DNA of 64,000 nucleotides. Origin: Hondaea fermentalgiana (taxonomy: Eukaryota; Sar; Bigyra; Thraustochytrida; Thraustochytriidae). A model generated the notes under the pieces. It had not been told where the DNA came from, ran no database searches, and worked only from the letters and a program-made list of their open reading frames with translations. Position 1 is the first letter of the stretch, and every line of letters begins with the position of its first letter. The DNA is taken from assembly GCA_014084085.1 (NCBI GenBank), contig NPFB01000174.1, positions 8,607 to 72,606 on the forward strand. Reading direction: 5' to 3'. A program made the position numbers and the translations under genes. Below are positions 28,230 through 38,176 of the stretch, one piece after another.

Positions 28230-29020
28230 ATGATATGCAACCTCCGATTTTGTTGATTGCACGGCGTCAACCTCAAGAGTTCGAGGCTTTGCTGCAGGGC
28301 CAATCTTGAACAAAAAGGAAAGTAGCCCCGCCCCTCTAGTATGTCTCGGAGTTTGATTCTCTGCCACAAGGTTCACCACGCGAACGCGCGTTGACTTTGG
28401 CCGAAGTCATGCGCGTGCGAGACTACTTGTTTCCGTGCATTCGGTCAGCAGCGGTCGACTTGCCTCCTTCTCAAAGGGAGGCAAAAAGGAGGCTCCCCAT
28501 TGTAAAAACAAGTGAGTTGAGTTTTGAAGCATCTGACGACAATTTTCCCCCAAAACAAAAAGAGCGACCTCCCCATGTCATCCCGGCTTGATCCCATGCT
28601 TGATCCCACGCCCGCCCCTGCCACTGCCACTGCCACTGCCACTCGCAGAGCACCACCACCCATGAGCTGCGTTCTCTCCCGCGCTTCCCCCGTTGCCGGG
28701 GTCCAAAAGGGGGCACCCCCGACCGGTCCCCGAAACCGCCGCCAACGCCCAGCCAGCCTCGGCCGGCGCCAAACCGTTCAACCGCCGCAGGGACTCCGCC
28801 GATGCCCCCGTGGACGAATGGCTGGTTCCTGGGGAATGGCTGGTTCCAGCGCGCCGCGGCCAACATGCACGAGGCGCGCCTTCGATGCGTGCAGAACAGG
28901 AACAGACCAACGGAGGGAGGCTGCTCACGCCGCCGCGCCCGCCCGCACGCCCGCACGCACGCACGCCCGCCCGCCCGCTCGCCCGCAAGCAAGCCCGCCG
29001 CGCCGCCCGCGGAGCCGCAG
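28230..29020. other. Spacer with a diverged copy of the upstream gene's 3' end
   Basis: 28348-28467 resembles 28077-28221, the last coding bases and stop region of the EF-hand/WD40 gene. CACTGC hexamer repeats lie at about 28618-28644, and a CCCGCACGCACG-type tract leads to the helicase ATG. No gene is supported. Confidence 0.5.
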
Positions 29021-31165
29021 ATGAGCCCGCCGCGCGAGGCAGAGCCGGAGATGGAGGTGGAGAAGATGGAGACGGAGGAGGCCAAGGCGCTGCGCAAGAA
29101 GGAGAAGAAGGAGAAGAAGGAGAAGAAGAAGGAGAAGAAGGAGAAGAAGGAAAAGAAGGAGAAGAAGGAGAACAAGCGCAAGCGGGAGGCCTCGCCCGCG
29201 CCCGAGGGCGGCAGCGATGACGACGTCGACACCGAGGACAACGCCTCGACGGCCGGCGCCGGCGCCGCGGCCAAAAAGGTCAAGCTGAACAACGGCGAGG
29301 GCAGCGCCAAGCGCTCCAAGAAGCCGCCCCTCCGCAAGACCAAGGAGATGCTCGAGGCCGAGGAGGCCGCCAACAACAAGACCTCCATCGAGACCTTTCC
29401 CCTCGAGAACTTTGACCTCTCGTCGCGCACGCTCGGCGCCCTCGCCAAGCGCGGCGTCTCGTCTCTCTTTGAGATTCAGGCCAAGAGCTTTCCGCTCATC
29501 ATCGAGGGCAAGGACGTTATCGGCCGCGCGCACACTGGCTGCGGCAAGACCCTCGCCTTTGCGCTCCCCGTGATCGAGCTTCTCGACCGCAACAACGTCG
29601 ACTGCACCTCGCGCGGCCGCGGCCCCGCCGTTCTCATCATGGCCCCCACCCGCGAGCTCGCCATCCAGGTTTCCCGCGAGTTCGAGACCACCGGCCCGCA
29701 CTTGGCCACGTGCACCGTCTACGGTGGTGCCCCCATCGGCTCGCAGGCCCGCGCCATGTACCAGGGTCTCGACTGCGTCGTCGGCACACCCGGCCGCATC
29801 TGCGACCACATTGAACGCGGCAACCTCAAGCTCGACCGCGTCCAGTTCCTTATTCTCGACGAGGCTGACCAGATGCTCGACATGGGTTTCCAGGACGAGA
29901 TGCAAAAGGTCTTTGGCGGCATTGAGGAGCAGCGCGCGCAATCTGGTATCGAGGCACCGCTCCAGACGCTTCTGTTCTCCGCCACTCTTCCCTCGTGGGT
30001 CGCCGAGGTGGCCCGCACCAAGATGAAGTCCCCCGCTACTGTGGATCTTATCGGCAACGAGGACAAGAAGGCCTCTTCGGACGTCGAGCACCTCTGCCTC
30101 ATGTGCCCCTGGCACGTGCGCGGCAAGGTCGTCGACGACATTATTCGCGTCTACGGCAACGTGCAGAACAACGGCCGCACCATTATCTTTTGCCAAACCA
30201 AAAAGGAGTGCAACGAGCTTGTCGTTGACAAGGATCTCTCCATGGAGGCCAAGGTGCTTCACGGCGACATCGCCCAGGGCCAGCGTGAAATCACCCTGTC
30301 TGGCTTCCGGAACAACCGCTTCCATGTTCTCATCGCCACCGATGTGGCCGCCCGTGGTCTCGATATCAAGGGTGTCGATCTTGTCATTCAGCTTCAGCCG
30401 CCTGCCGGCTCCTTTTCCGGCAAGGCCGATGTTGAGACTTATGTGCACCGCTCGGGCCGTACTGGCCGTGCCGGCCGCAAGGGCCACTGTATTACCCTCT
30501 TCAAGCACCAGGAAACTGCTCTTATTGAGCAGCTTGAGCGCGGCACGGGTAACTCGCTGCGTCGCATTGGTGCGCCCCAGCCCATTGACCTGCTCAAATC
30601 TGCCGCACGCCAGGCCGCTGAGCGCATCGCCAACCTTGACCTCGACGTCCTCGAGCACTTTGACGAAACCGCACAGGACCTGATTGACGAAATCGGCGCC
30701 AAGGAGGCCCTCGCAGCGGCGCTCGCCGACATTACCGGCTTCAAGGAGGCCGCGTCGTTGAAGCCGCGCTCGCTTCTTCAGAGCGCAGAAGGCTACGTCA
30801 CTGTCGAGTTCACCGCTGATACAGAGCTCTACGGTCTCGGCTACGTGTGGACCGCCCTTCGCCGTCTGCTGCCGCCCCAGGCCGTTGAGAACCTCCGCGG
30901 CATGCAGCTCCGCGCCGACAAGCGGGGTGCTCTCTTTGATCTCGAGGACAAGTACCAAAAGGACGTCGAAAAGGTCATCAAGCAGGGCAACTCCAACCTC
31001 GAGTTTGTCACCGAGCTCCCCGAGTTGCAGTCCAAGCCTTCGCGCGGCGGCTTTGGAGGCGGCGGCGGTGGCCGTGGCGGATTCCGCCCGGGTCGTGGCG
31101 GTGGCCGTGGTCGCGGCGGCGGTGGTCGCGGTCGCGGCGGTGGCCGTGGCCGGGGCCGCTGGTAA
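29021..31165 (+). CDS. DEAD-box RNA helicase, DDX21/DDX50 (nucleolar RNA helicase 2) type
   Basis: The 714-residue product is a nucleolar helicase; relatives act in rRNA transcription and processing. It has a Lys/Glu-rich N-terminus with K-E-K-K repeats (26-54) and a nuclear-localisation-like K-R-K-R. The helicase core follows with A-H-T-G-C-G-K-T (170-177), P-T-R-E-L (about 209-213), D-E-A-D (280-283), S-A-T, A-R-G-L-D and H-R-S-G-R-T-G-R-A-G-R. Next is a GUCT domain (about 565-660, with G-Y-V-T-V-E-F) and a C-terminal RGG/GRG tail. GUCT plus RGG after the core is diagnostic for this subfamily. ATG 29021 is the first that precedes the acidic/basic region. Confidence 0.93.
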   Translation: MSPPREAEPEMEVEKMETEEAKALRKKEKKEKKEKKKEKKEKKEKKEKKENKRKREASPAPEGGSDDDVDTEDNASTAGAGAAAKKVKLNNGEGSAKRSKKPPLRKTKEMLEAEEAANNKTSIETFPLENFDLSSRTLGALAKRGVSSLFEIQAKSFPLIIEGKDVIGRAHTGCGKTLAFALPVIELLDRNNVDCTSRGRGPAVLIMAPTRELAIQVSREFETTGPHLATCTVYGGAPIGSQARAMYQGLDCVVGTPGRICDHIERGNLKLDRVQFLILDEADQMLDMGFQDEMQKVFGGIEEQRAQSGIEAPLQTLLFSATLPSWVAEVARTKMKSPATVDLIGNEDKKASSDVEHLCLMCPWHVRGKVVDDIIRVYGNVQNNGRTIIFCQTKKECNELVVDKDLSMEAKVLHGDIAQGQREITLSGFRNNRFHVLIATDVAARGLDIKGVDLVIQLQPPAGSFSGKADVETYVHRSGRTGRAGRKGHCITLFKHQETALIEQLERGTGNSLRRIGAPQPIDLLKSAARQAAERIANLDLDVLEHFDETAQDLIDEIGAKEALAAALADITGFKEAASLKPRSLLQSAEGYVTVEFTADTELYGLGYVWTALRRLLPPQAVENLRGMQLRADKRGALFDLEDKYQKDVEKVIKQGNSNLEFVTELPELQSKPSRGGFGGGGGGRGGFRPGRGGGRGRGGGGRGRGGGRGRGRW
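29095..29170. repeat. GAGAAGAAG tandem repeats encoding Lys/Glu tract
   Basis: Imperfect 9-12-base units inside the DDX21-type gene; they encode the K-E-K-K-rich N-terminal segment. Confidence 0.85.
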
Positions 31166-31486
31166 GCTAATCCCTTGCCCTGTGAATGAACGCGGCTCGT
31201 CACTTTTTACCCCTTTCCTGCCCATGTGGCGACCGCGAGTGTGTGCAGTGTGCTGTTGAATTGATCAATCGAGTGAGTGATTTTTGCGTCGATCGAAGGC
31301 GAGGCCCTCTTTCAAGTTAGCACATGAAATGCTCGGCCTCGACCACTTATTCCTAGTCTTGTCTCTACCATGCATAGTTGCATTTTGCAAACAACTATGA
31401 TGATGATCTCATTCATCAAATTCGAAAGAAAAAAAAGCAATGTTTAAAAATCATCAAACTGAGAACAAAATAAATTTTCACAAATC
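31166..31486. other. Convergent spacer, no gene seen
   Basis: This is an A/T-richer 3' region shared by the helicase and lipase genes. No specific element is recognised. Confidence 0.55.
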
Positions 31487-34400
31487 TTACGGAGGAACCT
31501 CGCTCTCCTTTAAAAGCCGATGCGACGCGCCACACAGTTCCGCGAGCGTGTTCACCGTGCGCACAATACTGTGACACTCGATTGGTCGCAAAAGCGACTC
31601 GTCCGTGCACTCGATTTTCTGGGCATAAAAGGCAGAGCGATCAACTTGAGGAACCAAATCACCATCCGGGATCACATTGATGGTATTGCGTCGGAGCTCG
31701 TCAAGCTTGTCCTCGGCCAACAGACCAATGCTCAACTCGCTGCCAGGCGCCGAGAACACGGCATTGGGTACGTCCTCCCGCGCTCCCAAAAGACTTGCAA
31801 GTCCACCACCCAGAGAGTGGCCCGTCAGGTAAAGACGGCTGTTGCGAGCTGTGGCATTGCTCTTAAGCTCGCGAACACAGTCCATGAGCTCATTTGCGTA
31901 GCTCCCAGCATTGAGAATCCGGGTTGCGCGAAGGAAATCGGGAATCACTGCTCCCCAGGAAGTTCCAAAGGGAAGAATCTGAGTGGCAATGTCTGCAATC
32001 ATGACTGGGCCCCATAGCGCAATGTCCTCGAACCAGTCCTTGAAGTCGACGGTGCCCCGTATGCTAAGCACTGTTCGCGGTGGCCCACCGGACGAAGGCG
32101 TTACATCAAACAGACGTGTGGTAGCTCCCGGTCGTCCACATGCCTCCGGGTATGCTGAAGACTCCCACATCGTGACACGTGAAGATGAGTCACTGAACCA
32201 GGCCGTGAGCACATCTTTCGTGTCATCAGACTGTGGCTCGTATGCGAGCGCCGCGAGAACCCCAAAGTCCACGAGAGAAAGACCAACATCTTCGCTTGCG
32301 TTCCAAACGGTCTGCACGTTGCAGTAGCCGAGGACTTCGCGACCGCCCTCTGCGCCGATGGACTGCACACGGAGATTCGTAGTCTCTGCATTGATTGACT
32401 CCATATTCTCGTACATTGTGTACATCGCGAAACCATAGCACACCGAAACAAAAACCATGAGCGCATAGATGAGGCGTTGTTTCCGCATCCAGCTGAGAGA
32501 TTCAAGCCTATGATGAGCCTTCGCCCGAACGGAAGTCATTGCTGAAGTCTGAGTTCCGTCGCTATCCCTTCTCACCAGCAAGGTTTTCTCGAAATGGTCT
32601 CGTCTGGACAAGTACACCCACCCCTCCGGATCGAGAACAAAAAAGACGAACGAAAAAAAACCGATTCCGACTGAGAGCCAGACCCAATTTCGCCATTCAT
32701 CTCCTTCGATTTCAGAGTTGATCTTCTGGATAAAGGCGACTGTAAAACTGATGCTGACCAAAATGCAAACCCAGAATACTGTCCAGAGAACCTTTCCTTT
32801 AGGCTTTGCCATCCACGTGCGTCGGACAACCGTGGATGCTGGTGGTGAATGCCGGCCGCATCGATCACTTATTTGGAAGCCTACAATGTCAAAGAGGCCA
32901 GAATCACGAACAACCGCACCAGTGTCCACTGGGCTCAGGATCCAGCAGAGATGACTCATCACCGACTTGGGATTCCTCGAAATTTTTTTTGCGCATGACT
33001 CCACGATGCCAAGCTTGGAAACCGTCTTATACACTGCAACTAGTGTGAAAAGTACGGGTACAGCGGAAAGCCCGAGACTTTTATACATTGCACCGAGAAG
33101 CATGAGGAAAGACCCAATGATACAAAACAAAATCAACACTTCCAGAACAAGTGTAAGATCGGAAATGCACCTCGCGCGGGACCCAAAGTGGTTTGACGTG
33201 CTTGCTCCACCAGCCCGATTCGCTTCCTCCTCGTCGTGATCATCGAGGGAGGTAGCGTTGCTGAAAGTAGAGACCATATCCGCGCGCCCACCATGGTCTA
33301 CGATCTGGGTCAAGTGGCGCCTGGGTCGTGTTGGAATGACCTCGGCGTACGTCATTTCTGTCACGGTCGTGATCTTATGAAATTCCGGTTCTACACACAG
33401 GAGCTTTACGAAGTACGGAAAAGACTCGAAGTCTACATGAGCTTCGTTTTGCTGTTCACTGTTCTCGGCTTCTGTGTGAATGGACGACAGACTATATGTG
33501 AGCCTTTGCTTGATAATCAGGACCACCGAAGTTAATATGCGATGACAGCAATTTCTTCTCGCAACGGAACCATTCACGTCTTCGTTTCGGATTTTCCGTA
33601 ACTTCCGAATGATGAACCAGGTTGTCCAGATATGCTCGATAAAGTAAACGAAGCAGATGAGTCCTGCACCGAGAATGCTCACCAGTTGAGTATATAAGAC
33701 AGCATCACTCCAACCTAATTCCCAAACCACTTTCGCACCTAAAGTCAACACCGGGCACCAAACGAGTGTAAGTGCAAAAAGTCGATCACAGAGAACCTCC
33801 TTGTCATGTTGCGAGCCTGTGCCTATGCTTGGGAGCAAGTACTGAATGTACTGAAAGTTGGAAAAAATATCCAGGAAAACCCGAGTGATGATACAGAACA
33901 GATGTGACACAACGTGGATCACCTGTATAAAGAGTGGAATCTTCAGTATCTCCGTCGGTTTGCCAAGTATGGTTCCCGCGGCAATTTGATGCAGTAGTGA
34001 AAGGGTGAAGATCACGATAAACACGCACAGCTGAAAGATGCTGTACACGTACAAAAGGCGCATGAAGAAGTGCAGCGGTCGGAAATTCGACACGCTCTGC
34101 ACTTCGAGAGTGGTTACGTTGGGATTTACGCTCTCGTCTGGCGACTGAACTTTCCGAACACGCAGTTGCTGGTCGCCATTGTTAGCGACCCAAATAAATC
34201 CTCTGTCCGCAACACCTGGAATATATTCCAGCTGCATTGATTTTGGCGACCTCGCGCCATCACAGAAATGAATTGTATGCCCTCTGTCTCGGTCACTCGA
34301 TGCCGATTGTCCAGTCGAAGGCGCGGTTGGAGGTGCAGTCGTGTCACCAAGGGTACCACTCTGGCCAGCGTCTGTTGAGGGATACAAGCTTCTGGTTGGC

Positions 34401-35701
34401 ATCTGCTGGCGGGTACTGTTAACGGCACGTGAAGAAACAGACTCGTAGGATGATTCTGAGGAAGTGCTGTCATGGGATTCTGAGGAACCCTGACGTTGAA
34501 ACGAAGACACATGCTCCGTACCTTGGGCGGTACTTCTGGTGGGAGGCCTTGAGGTGAAAGGTGGAGTCGCAATGTTCGGTTCAGCACGTCTTCGTGGAAC
34601 TTGCGGCGGCCGTCTTGGGCTGCATATATCCTCCAGGCGAGTGTCTGAGGAGATCGTTCCTGTCGTCGTGTTGCTTGTTGCTCTTTGAGCAGGATTGACT
34701 GCGTTCGGAGAATCGTTGTCCAAAGCACGAGGCCCATTTTGCATGCTACCTGCAGCGGTGATCTGCAGCGTTTGATCTGATCTTGGAGTGCCTGTACTCA
34801 GTCTGGGTGGAATCGTAGAGGACGTCTGGCTTCGAGCCTGCGCACTTACCTGCGAGCCGAGTGGCGCAGAGCTTTGCTGTGCTCGACCCGATGCCAGAGT
34901 GCCTGTACTCGGTTTGGGTGGAGTCGTAGACGACGTCTGGTTTCGAGTCTGCGCACTTGCCTGCGAGCCGAGTGGCGCAGTGCTTTGCTGCGTTTGACCC
35001 GATGCCAGAGTGCCTATACTCGGTTTGGGTGGAGTCGTAGACGACGTCTCGTTTCGAGTCTGCGCACTTGCCTGCGAGCCGAGTGGCGCAATGCTTTGCT
35101 GTGCTCGATCCAATGCCAGAGTGCCTGTACTCGGTTTGGGTGGAGTCGTAGACGACGTCTGGTATCGAGTCTGCGCACTTGCCTGCGAGTCGAGTGGCGC
35201 AGTGCTTTGCTGCGTTCGACCCGATGTTGGAGTGCCTGTCCTCGGTCTAGGTGGTATCGTAGAAGACATCTGGCCTCGAGCCTGCGCACCTGTCCGCGAG
35301 CCGGATGACGCGGTGCCTTGCTGCACTTGATCTAATGTCGAAGTACTAGTTGTTGGTCTGCGTGGTACGGTTCTGGAGGACGTCTGGCCTCGAGCCTGCG
35401 CACCTGTCTGCAAGCGGGATGACGCGGTGCTTTGCTGCGTTTGCCCCGATGTTGGAGTGCCTGTCCTCGGTCTGGGTGGTATCGTAGAAGACATCTGGCC
35501 TCGAGCCTGCGCACCTGTCCGCGAGCCGGATGACGCGGTGCCTTGCTGCACTTGATCTAATGTCGAAGTGCTGGTTGTTGGTCTACGTGGTATGGTTCTG
35601 GAGGGCGTCTGTCCCTGAGGGTAAAATCCCGTGGTGCCTTGCTGCGCTCGACTTGGATTTGTCGTTCGCGCAGGCTGGTTTCCTGGAGGACCTTGCGACA
35701 T
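31487..35701 (-). CDS. Giant multi-pass membrane protein with C-terminal class 3 lipase domain
   Basis: The 1404-residue product has three parts. The N-terminal 480 residues are disordered and Thr/Ser/Pro/Gln-rich, with about seven 37-residue repeats encoded by 111-base DNA repeats. The middle (about 550-1130) has roughly ten hydrophobic segments. The C-terminal part (about 1150-1390) is an alpha/beta lipase: G-H-S-L-G-G with nucleophile S1296, an acidic residue in I-P-D-G-D-L-V-P, and a C-H-S-I-x-R-T His. That His environment resembles Atg15-like lipases. It is probably a membrane-embedded acylglycerol or phospholipid lipase; membrane and substrate are unknown. ATG 35701 begins the disordered region and no intron is needed. 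Confidence 0.85.
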   Translation of the reverse strand: MSQGPPGNQPARTTNPSRAQQGTTGFYPQGQTPSRTIPRRPTTSTSTLDQVQQGTASSGSRTGAQARGQMSSTIPPRPRTGTPTSGQTQQSTASSRLQTGAQARGQTSSRTVPRRPTTSTSTLDQVQQGTASSGSRTGAQARGQMSSTIPPRPRTGTPTSGRTQQSTAPLDSQASAQTRYQTSSTTPPKPSTGTLALDRAQQSIAPLGSQASAQTRNETSSTTPPKPSIGTLASGQTQQSTAPLGSQASAQTRNQTSSTTPPKPSTGTLASGRAQQSSAPLGSQVSAQARSQTSSTIPPRLSTGTPRSDQTLQITAAGSMQNGPRALDNDSPNAVNPAQRATSNTTTGTISSDTRLEDICSPRRPPQVPRRRAEPNIATPPFTSRPPTRSTAQGTEHVSSFQRQGSSESHDSTSSESSYESVSSRAVNSTRQQMPTRSLYPSTDAGQSGTLGDTTAPPTAPSTGQSASSDRDRGHTIHFCDGARSPKSMQLEYIPGVADRGFIWVANNGDQQLRVRKVQSPDESVNPNVTTLEVQSVSNFRPLHFFMRLLYVYSIFQLCVFIVIFTLSLLHQIAAGTILGKPTEILKIPLFIQVIHVVSHLFCIITRVFLDIFSNFQYIQYLLPSIGTGSQHDKEVLCDRLFALTLVWCPVLTLGAKVVWELGWSDAVLYTQLVSILGAGLICFVYFIEHIWTTWFIIRKLRKIRNEDVNGSVARRNCCHRILTSVVLIIKQRLTYSLSSIHTEAENSEQQNEAHVDFESFPYFVKLLCVEPEFHKITTVTEMTYAEVIPTRPRRHLTQIVDHGGRADMVSTFSNATSLDDHDEEEANRAGGASTSNHFGSRARCISDLTLVLEVLILFCIIGSFLMLLGAMYKSLGLSAVPVLFTLVAVYKTVSKLGIVESCAKKISRNPKSVMSHLCWILSPVDTGAVVRDSGLFDIVGFQISDRCGRHSPPASTVVRRTWMAKPKGKVLWTVFWVCILVSISFTVAFIQKINSEIEGDEWRNWVWLSVGIGFFSFVFFVLDPEGWVYLSRRDHFEKTLLVRRDSDGTQTSAMTSVRAKAHHRLESLSWMRKQRLIYALMVFVSVCYGFAMYTMYENMESINAETTNLRVQSIGAEGGREVLGYCNVQTVWNASEDVGLSLVDFGVLAALAYEPQSDDTKDVLTAWFSDSSSRVTMWESSAYPEACGRPGATTRLFDVTPSSGGPPRTVLSIRGTVDFKDWFEDIALWGPVMIADIATQILPFGTSWGAVIPDFLRATRILNAGSYANELMDCVRELKSNATARNSRLYLTGHSLGGGLASLLGAREDVPNAVFSAPGSELSIGLLAEDKLDELRRNTINVIPDGDLVPQVDRSAFYAQKIECTDESLLRPIECHSIVRTVNTLAELCGASHRLLKESEVPP
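34780..35610. repeat. 111-base coding tandem repeats
   Basis: The period is exact: the ATGCCAGAGTGCC block recurs at 34891, 35002 and 35113. More diverged copies extend to about 35600. Units translate to 37 residues with core S-S-T-x-P-P-x-P-S-T-G-T-x and A-Q-x-R-x-Q-T. Two unit types alternate at the 5' end of the gene. Confidence 0.92.
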
Positions 35702-38176
35702 CGTGACGAACGAGCGTAGGAGCAGCAGCTAGCTCTCTTTCCTCTTCGCCTTGATTTGCCTTGTCTCGACTTATCGCCTCGCCCCCGTCCACCCACCCAC
35801 CCACCCCCGTCTTTCGCCGCGTTCGCCTTTAGACTGCCCGAACTTCGCGCCCGTCTCAACACGCGCGCCTCGATGCGCTCGGTCGCGCTCGCGGGGTGTG
35901 CAGTTCAGTTTCTGCCATTATTGCTGCAGCCTGCGCAAGTAAAGAATCAGGGCCGCAACTCGGCCAATCAGCCGCGTGGCGCGTGCACGCGACAGCGACT
36001 GTTCGTCGTATGAGTACGTGCTATCATGCAACACAAGCGCTCCCAGCGGAACCCCAAATCTTCAAATTTCCCCGATTACTCCGGTGAACATGGTCTTCTC
36101 GAATGACACGTATTGAAGAGAGCGCGACGATCATGAAGTCTGGTTGTGCATGCCAGGGGGGTGGCGTTGCGACAGACGATGTCAATCTGCAGTCCCCATA
36201 CTCTGTCATGATCAGACAAATTAATAGAGAATAGGCAGAAGAAGGAAGAGAAATTTGATTCGGAGCAACCGGCGAAAGTACGAGCAAAGTTCTCTTTTGT
36301 TGCGAGAAAGAGAATCAAGGCATTTCCAAGCGACTTCGCAATCTGAAGAGCATTTCGAAACCTGGTAGGGCACACTTGCAGCCCGTTACCGTGAGAGCTC
36401 CCAGAAAAAACTTTCGAGAACTCCGGGTGCGTTCACCTCCCAAAAGATAGAAGGCAAGATGCAAGGTCAGAAATCTTGTGCAAAAAAGGTGCGTGCTGAA
36501 GTTAGTTTTCGTCCGGTGTCCTCACATTTCATCAGCAGACTTTTTACTATAATTTTCAACCAACTTGTATGACAGGCAGGCCTACGTTAGTCTACTGTGA
36601 GTCCGATGCATTGCAGCAAATAATAAGCAGGTAAAAACAAGCATTGACAAAAAGCGAGTGACAAAAAGGGTGAACTGAGATGCTCCGGGCGTCGCAACAA
36701 AGCCAAACTGCGCCAGCGTGATGAGGGCTCCATCAAGAACATAAAGAAATCTTGAACTTTGGTTCTGCGTCTCCTGCGGGACATTCGCCTCTTCGTTGGC
36801 TTTGACAAAATCAAACTCAAGCTCGAGCTCAGTTTCTCTTTCCTTGGCCGTCGGAAGTTATTTTTTTTAAATTAATCTCTTCACCTTCTTTAGCTCTTTT
36901 GCGCTCGAGGGATAATGATGAGGGTGTTGAGAGGGATGAGAGGGAATCTTGCTCTCGCTGCTGCTTCTTTGCGCTCGATAGTTGATTGAATTGGATGAAG
37001 CTGTAGCTACGAACACAAGAATTGGACTTCGAAGACTCTTGCTCTTTCTTCTCAAACACCTTCTTCTTGGAACGAACAGCCTCGCTCTCGAAGCCGACTG
37101 TAGACGATTCGCACGTGAAGACGGAGGAGAAAGTCGTCCTCCGCTGCTGCACAATCTCACGCGCGCAAAGGGACAGCGCGATGATTATGTTCGTTGGACG
37201 CAATTGTGGCCTTAGCAAGATTTTTTTCCAACTTGATCACGTCCAAACTAAGCCGCACGGTTCACGCAACGGTAAGAGTGCCTAAAGCTGGACTTTCTGA
37301 CTGTGAGTCTCCTACGAATCGCATTCGCTCGCGCAATGATTCAGATGACGAAGCGTTGATCTTCGCTGCAAAAACTTGCATTCCTCAGGGGTAGAAAGTG
37401 ACAATCTCAGAATTCTTGCAAAAGAACATAAACAGACAAGTAAATAGTTGTACTGCTCCTTGGTGAAGTTGACTTACTCTCGTGGTCATCTCCTCTCCTC
37501 TGCAATCGAATTCAAATTCGAAATAGACGGCAGGTTGGTTTGCATCATAGGGCTCAGATCGAGCATGCACAGCAGCGTGAAGTATTTTGAGGAAAAGGAG
37601 AAGTCGACGTGAAAGTTCTGGAAAAAGAGTGACACGGAGTGTGCCTTTTCGCTGTCCATCATTTCGACACCATTTGATGCGTCCAATAATTATGGTTCAT
37701 TTGCACGCCGGATCAAGGTCGTCTTGCAGTAGCGTTGAATCGCCAGGAAATCATTCAAGGCGTACCCGCGCCAACGGTTGCGGAGCGTACCCGAAAGCAT
37801 CATTTTCAGGCTCGACTTTGACGATCATTTGGGTCCCATCTATAGTGAGACGACCAGGATCGCCAGGCATCTAGTATACCAAATTCCCGGCCAGCGCGTG
37901 TATTCCTCCGTTCCTCACTGTCAAGACGCTAGACCTTGCCACTGTAAGGATGGCCCGATGAACGACTTTGAGGCAAGCCTGAGGAATCCTGAGCAAAACC
38001 AAGTCACACCGACGCGCCTTGCCTTCCGGTGCGCAGACGAGACGGGCGAGCGGAGGCGCAGACGGGGCGTTCTCCGGGGCCCGCTGCGCCGCGTGCGCCA
38101 CCGAGCGCTAGGAACTCTACCCAGAGAAGACGTCTGCAAGAAGGAGAGAGTGAGACAGGGACTGGGCGAGAGAAAG
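35702..38176. promoter_or_regulatory. Long divergent spacer between lipase and MFS genes
   Basis: In 2.5 kb no gene is recognised. One CGCAAGT heptamer lies at 35934-35940, near the lipase start. The centre (36000-37700) is clearly less GC-rich than coding DNA. A Ser/Lys-rich minus-strand frame near 36829-37218 lacks an ATG. An open frame running into the MFS gene from upstream has no transporter-like content. Confidence 0.45.

Noticed and set aside
28925..31225. Large minus-strand frame opposite the DDX21-type helicase
   Set aside because: It is the antisense shadow of a strongly biased GC-rich gene; all recognised motifs lie on the plus strand.
34780..35610. CRISPR-like array
   Set aside because: Regular 111-base repeats have no unique spacers, stay in one reading frame, and lie inside the lipase gene of a eukaryote.
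36829..37218. Minus-strand gene of about 129 residues
   Set aside because: No ATG opens it, composition is Ser/Lys-rich simple sequence, and no motif is seen.
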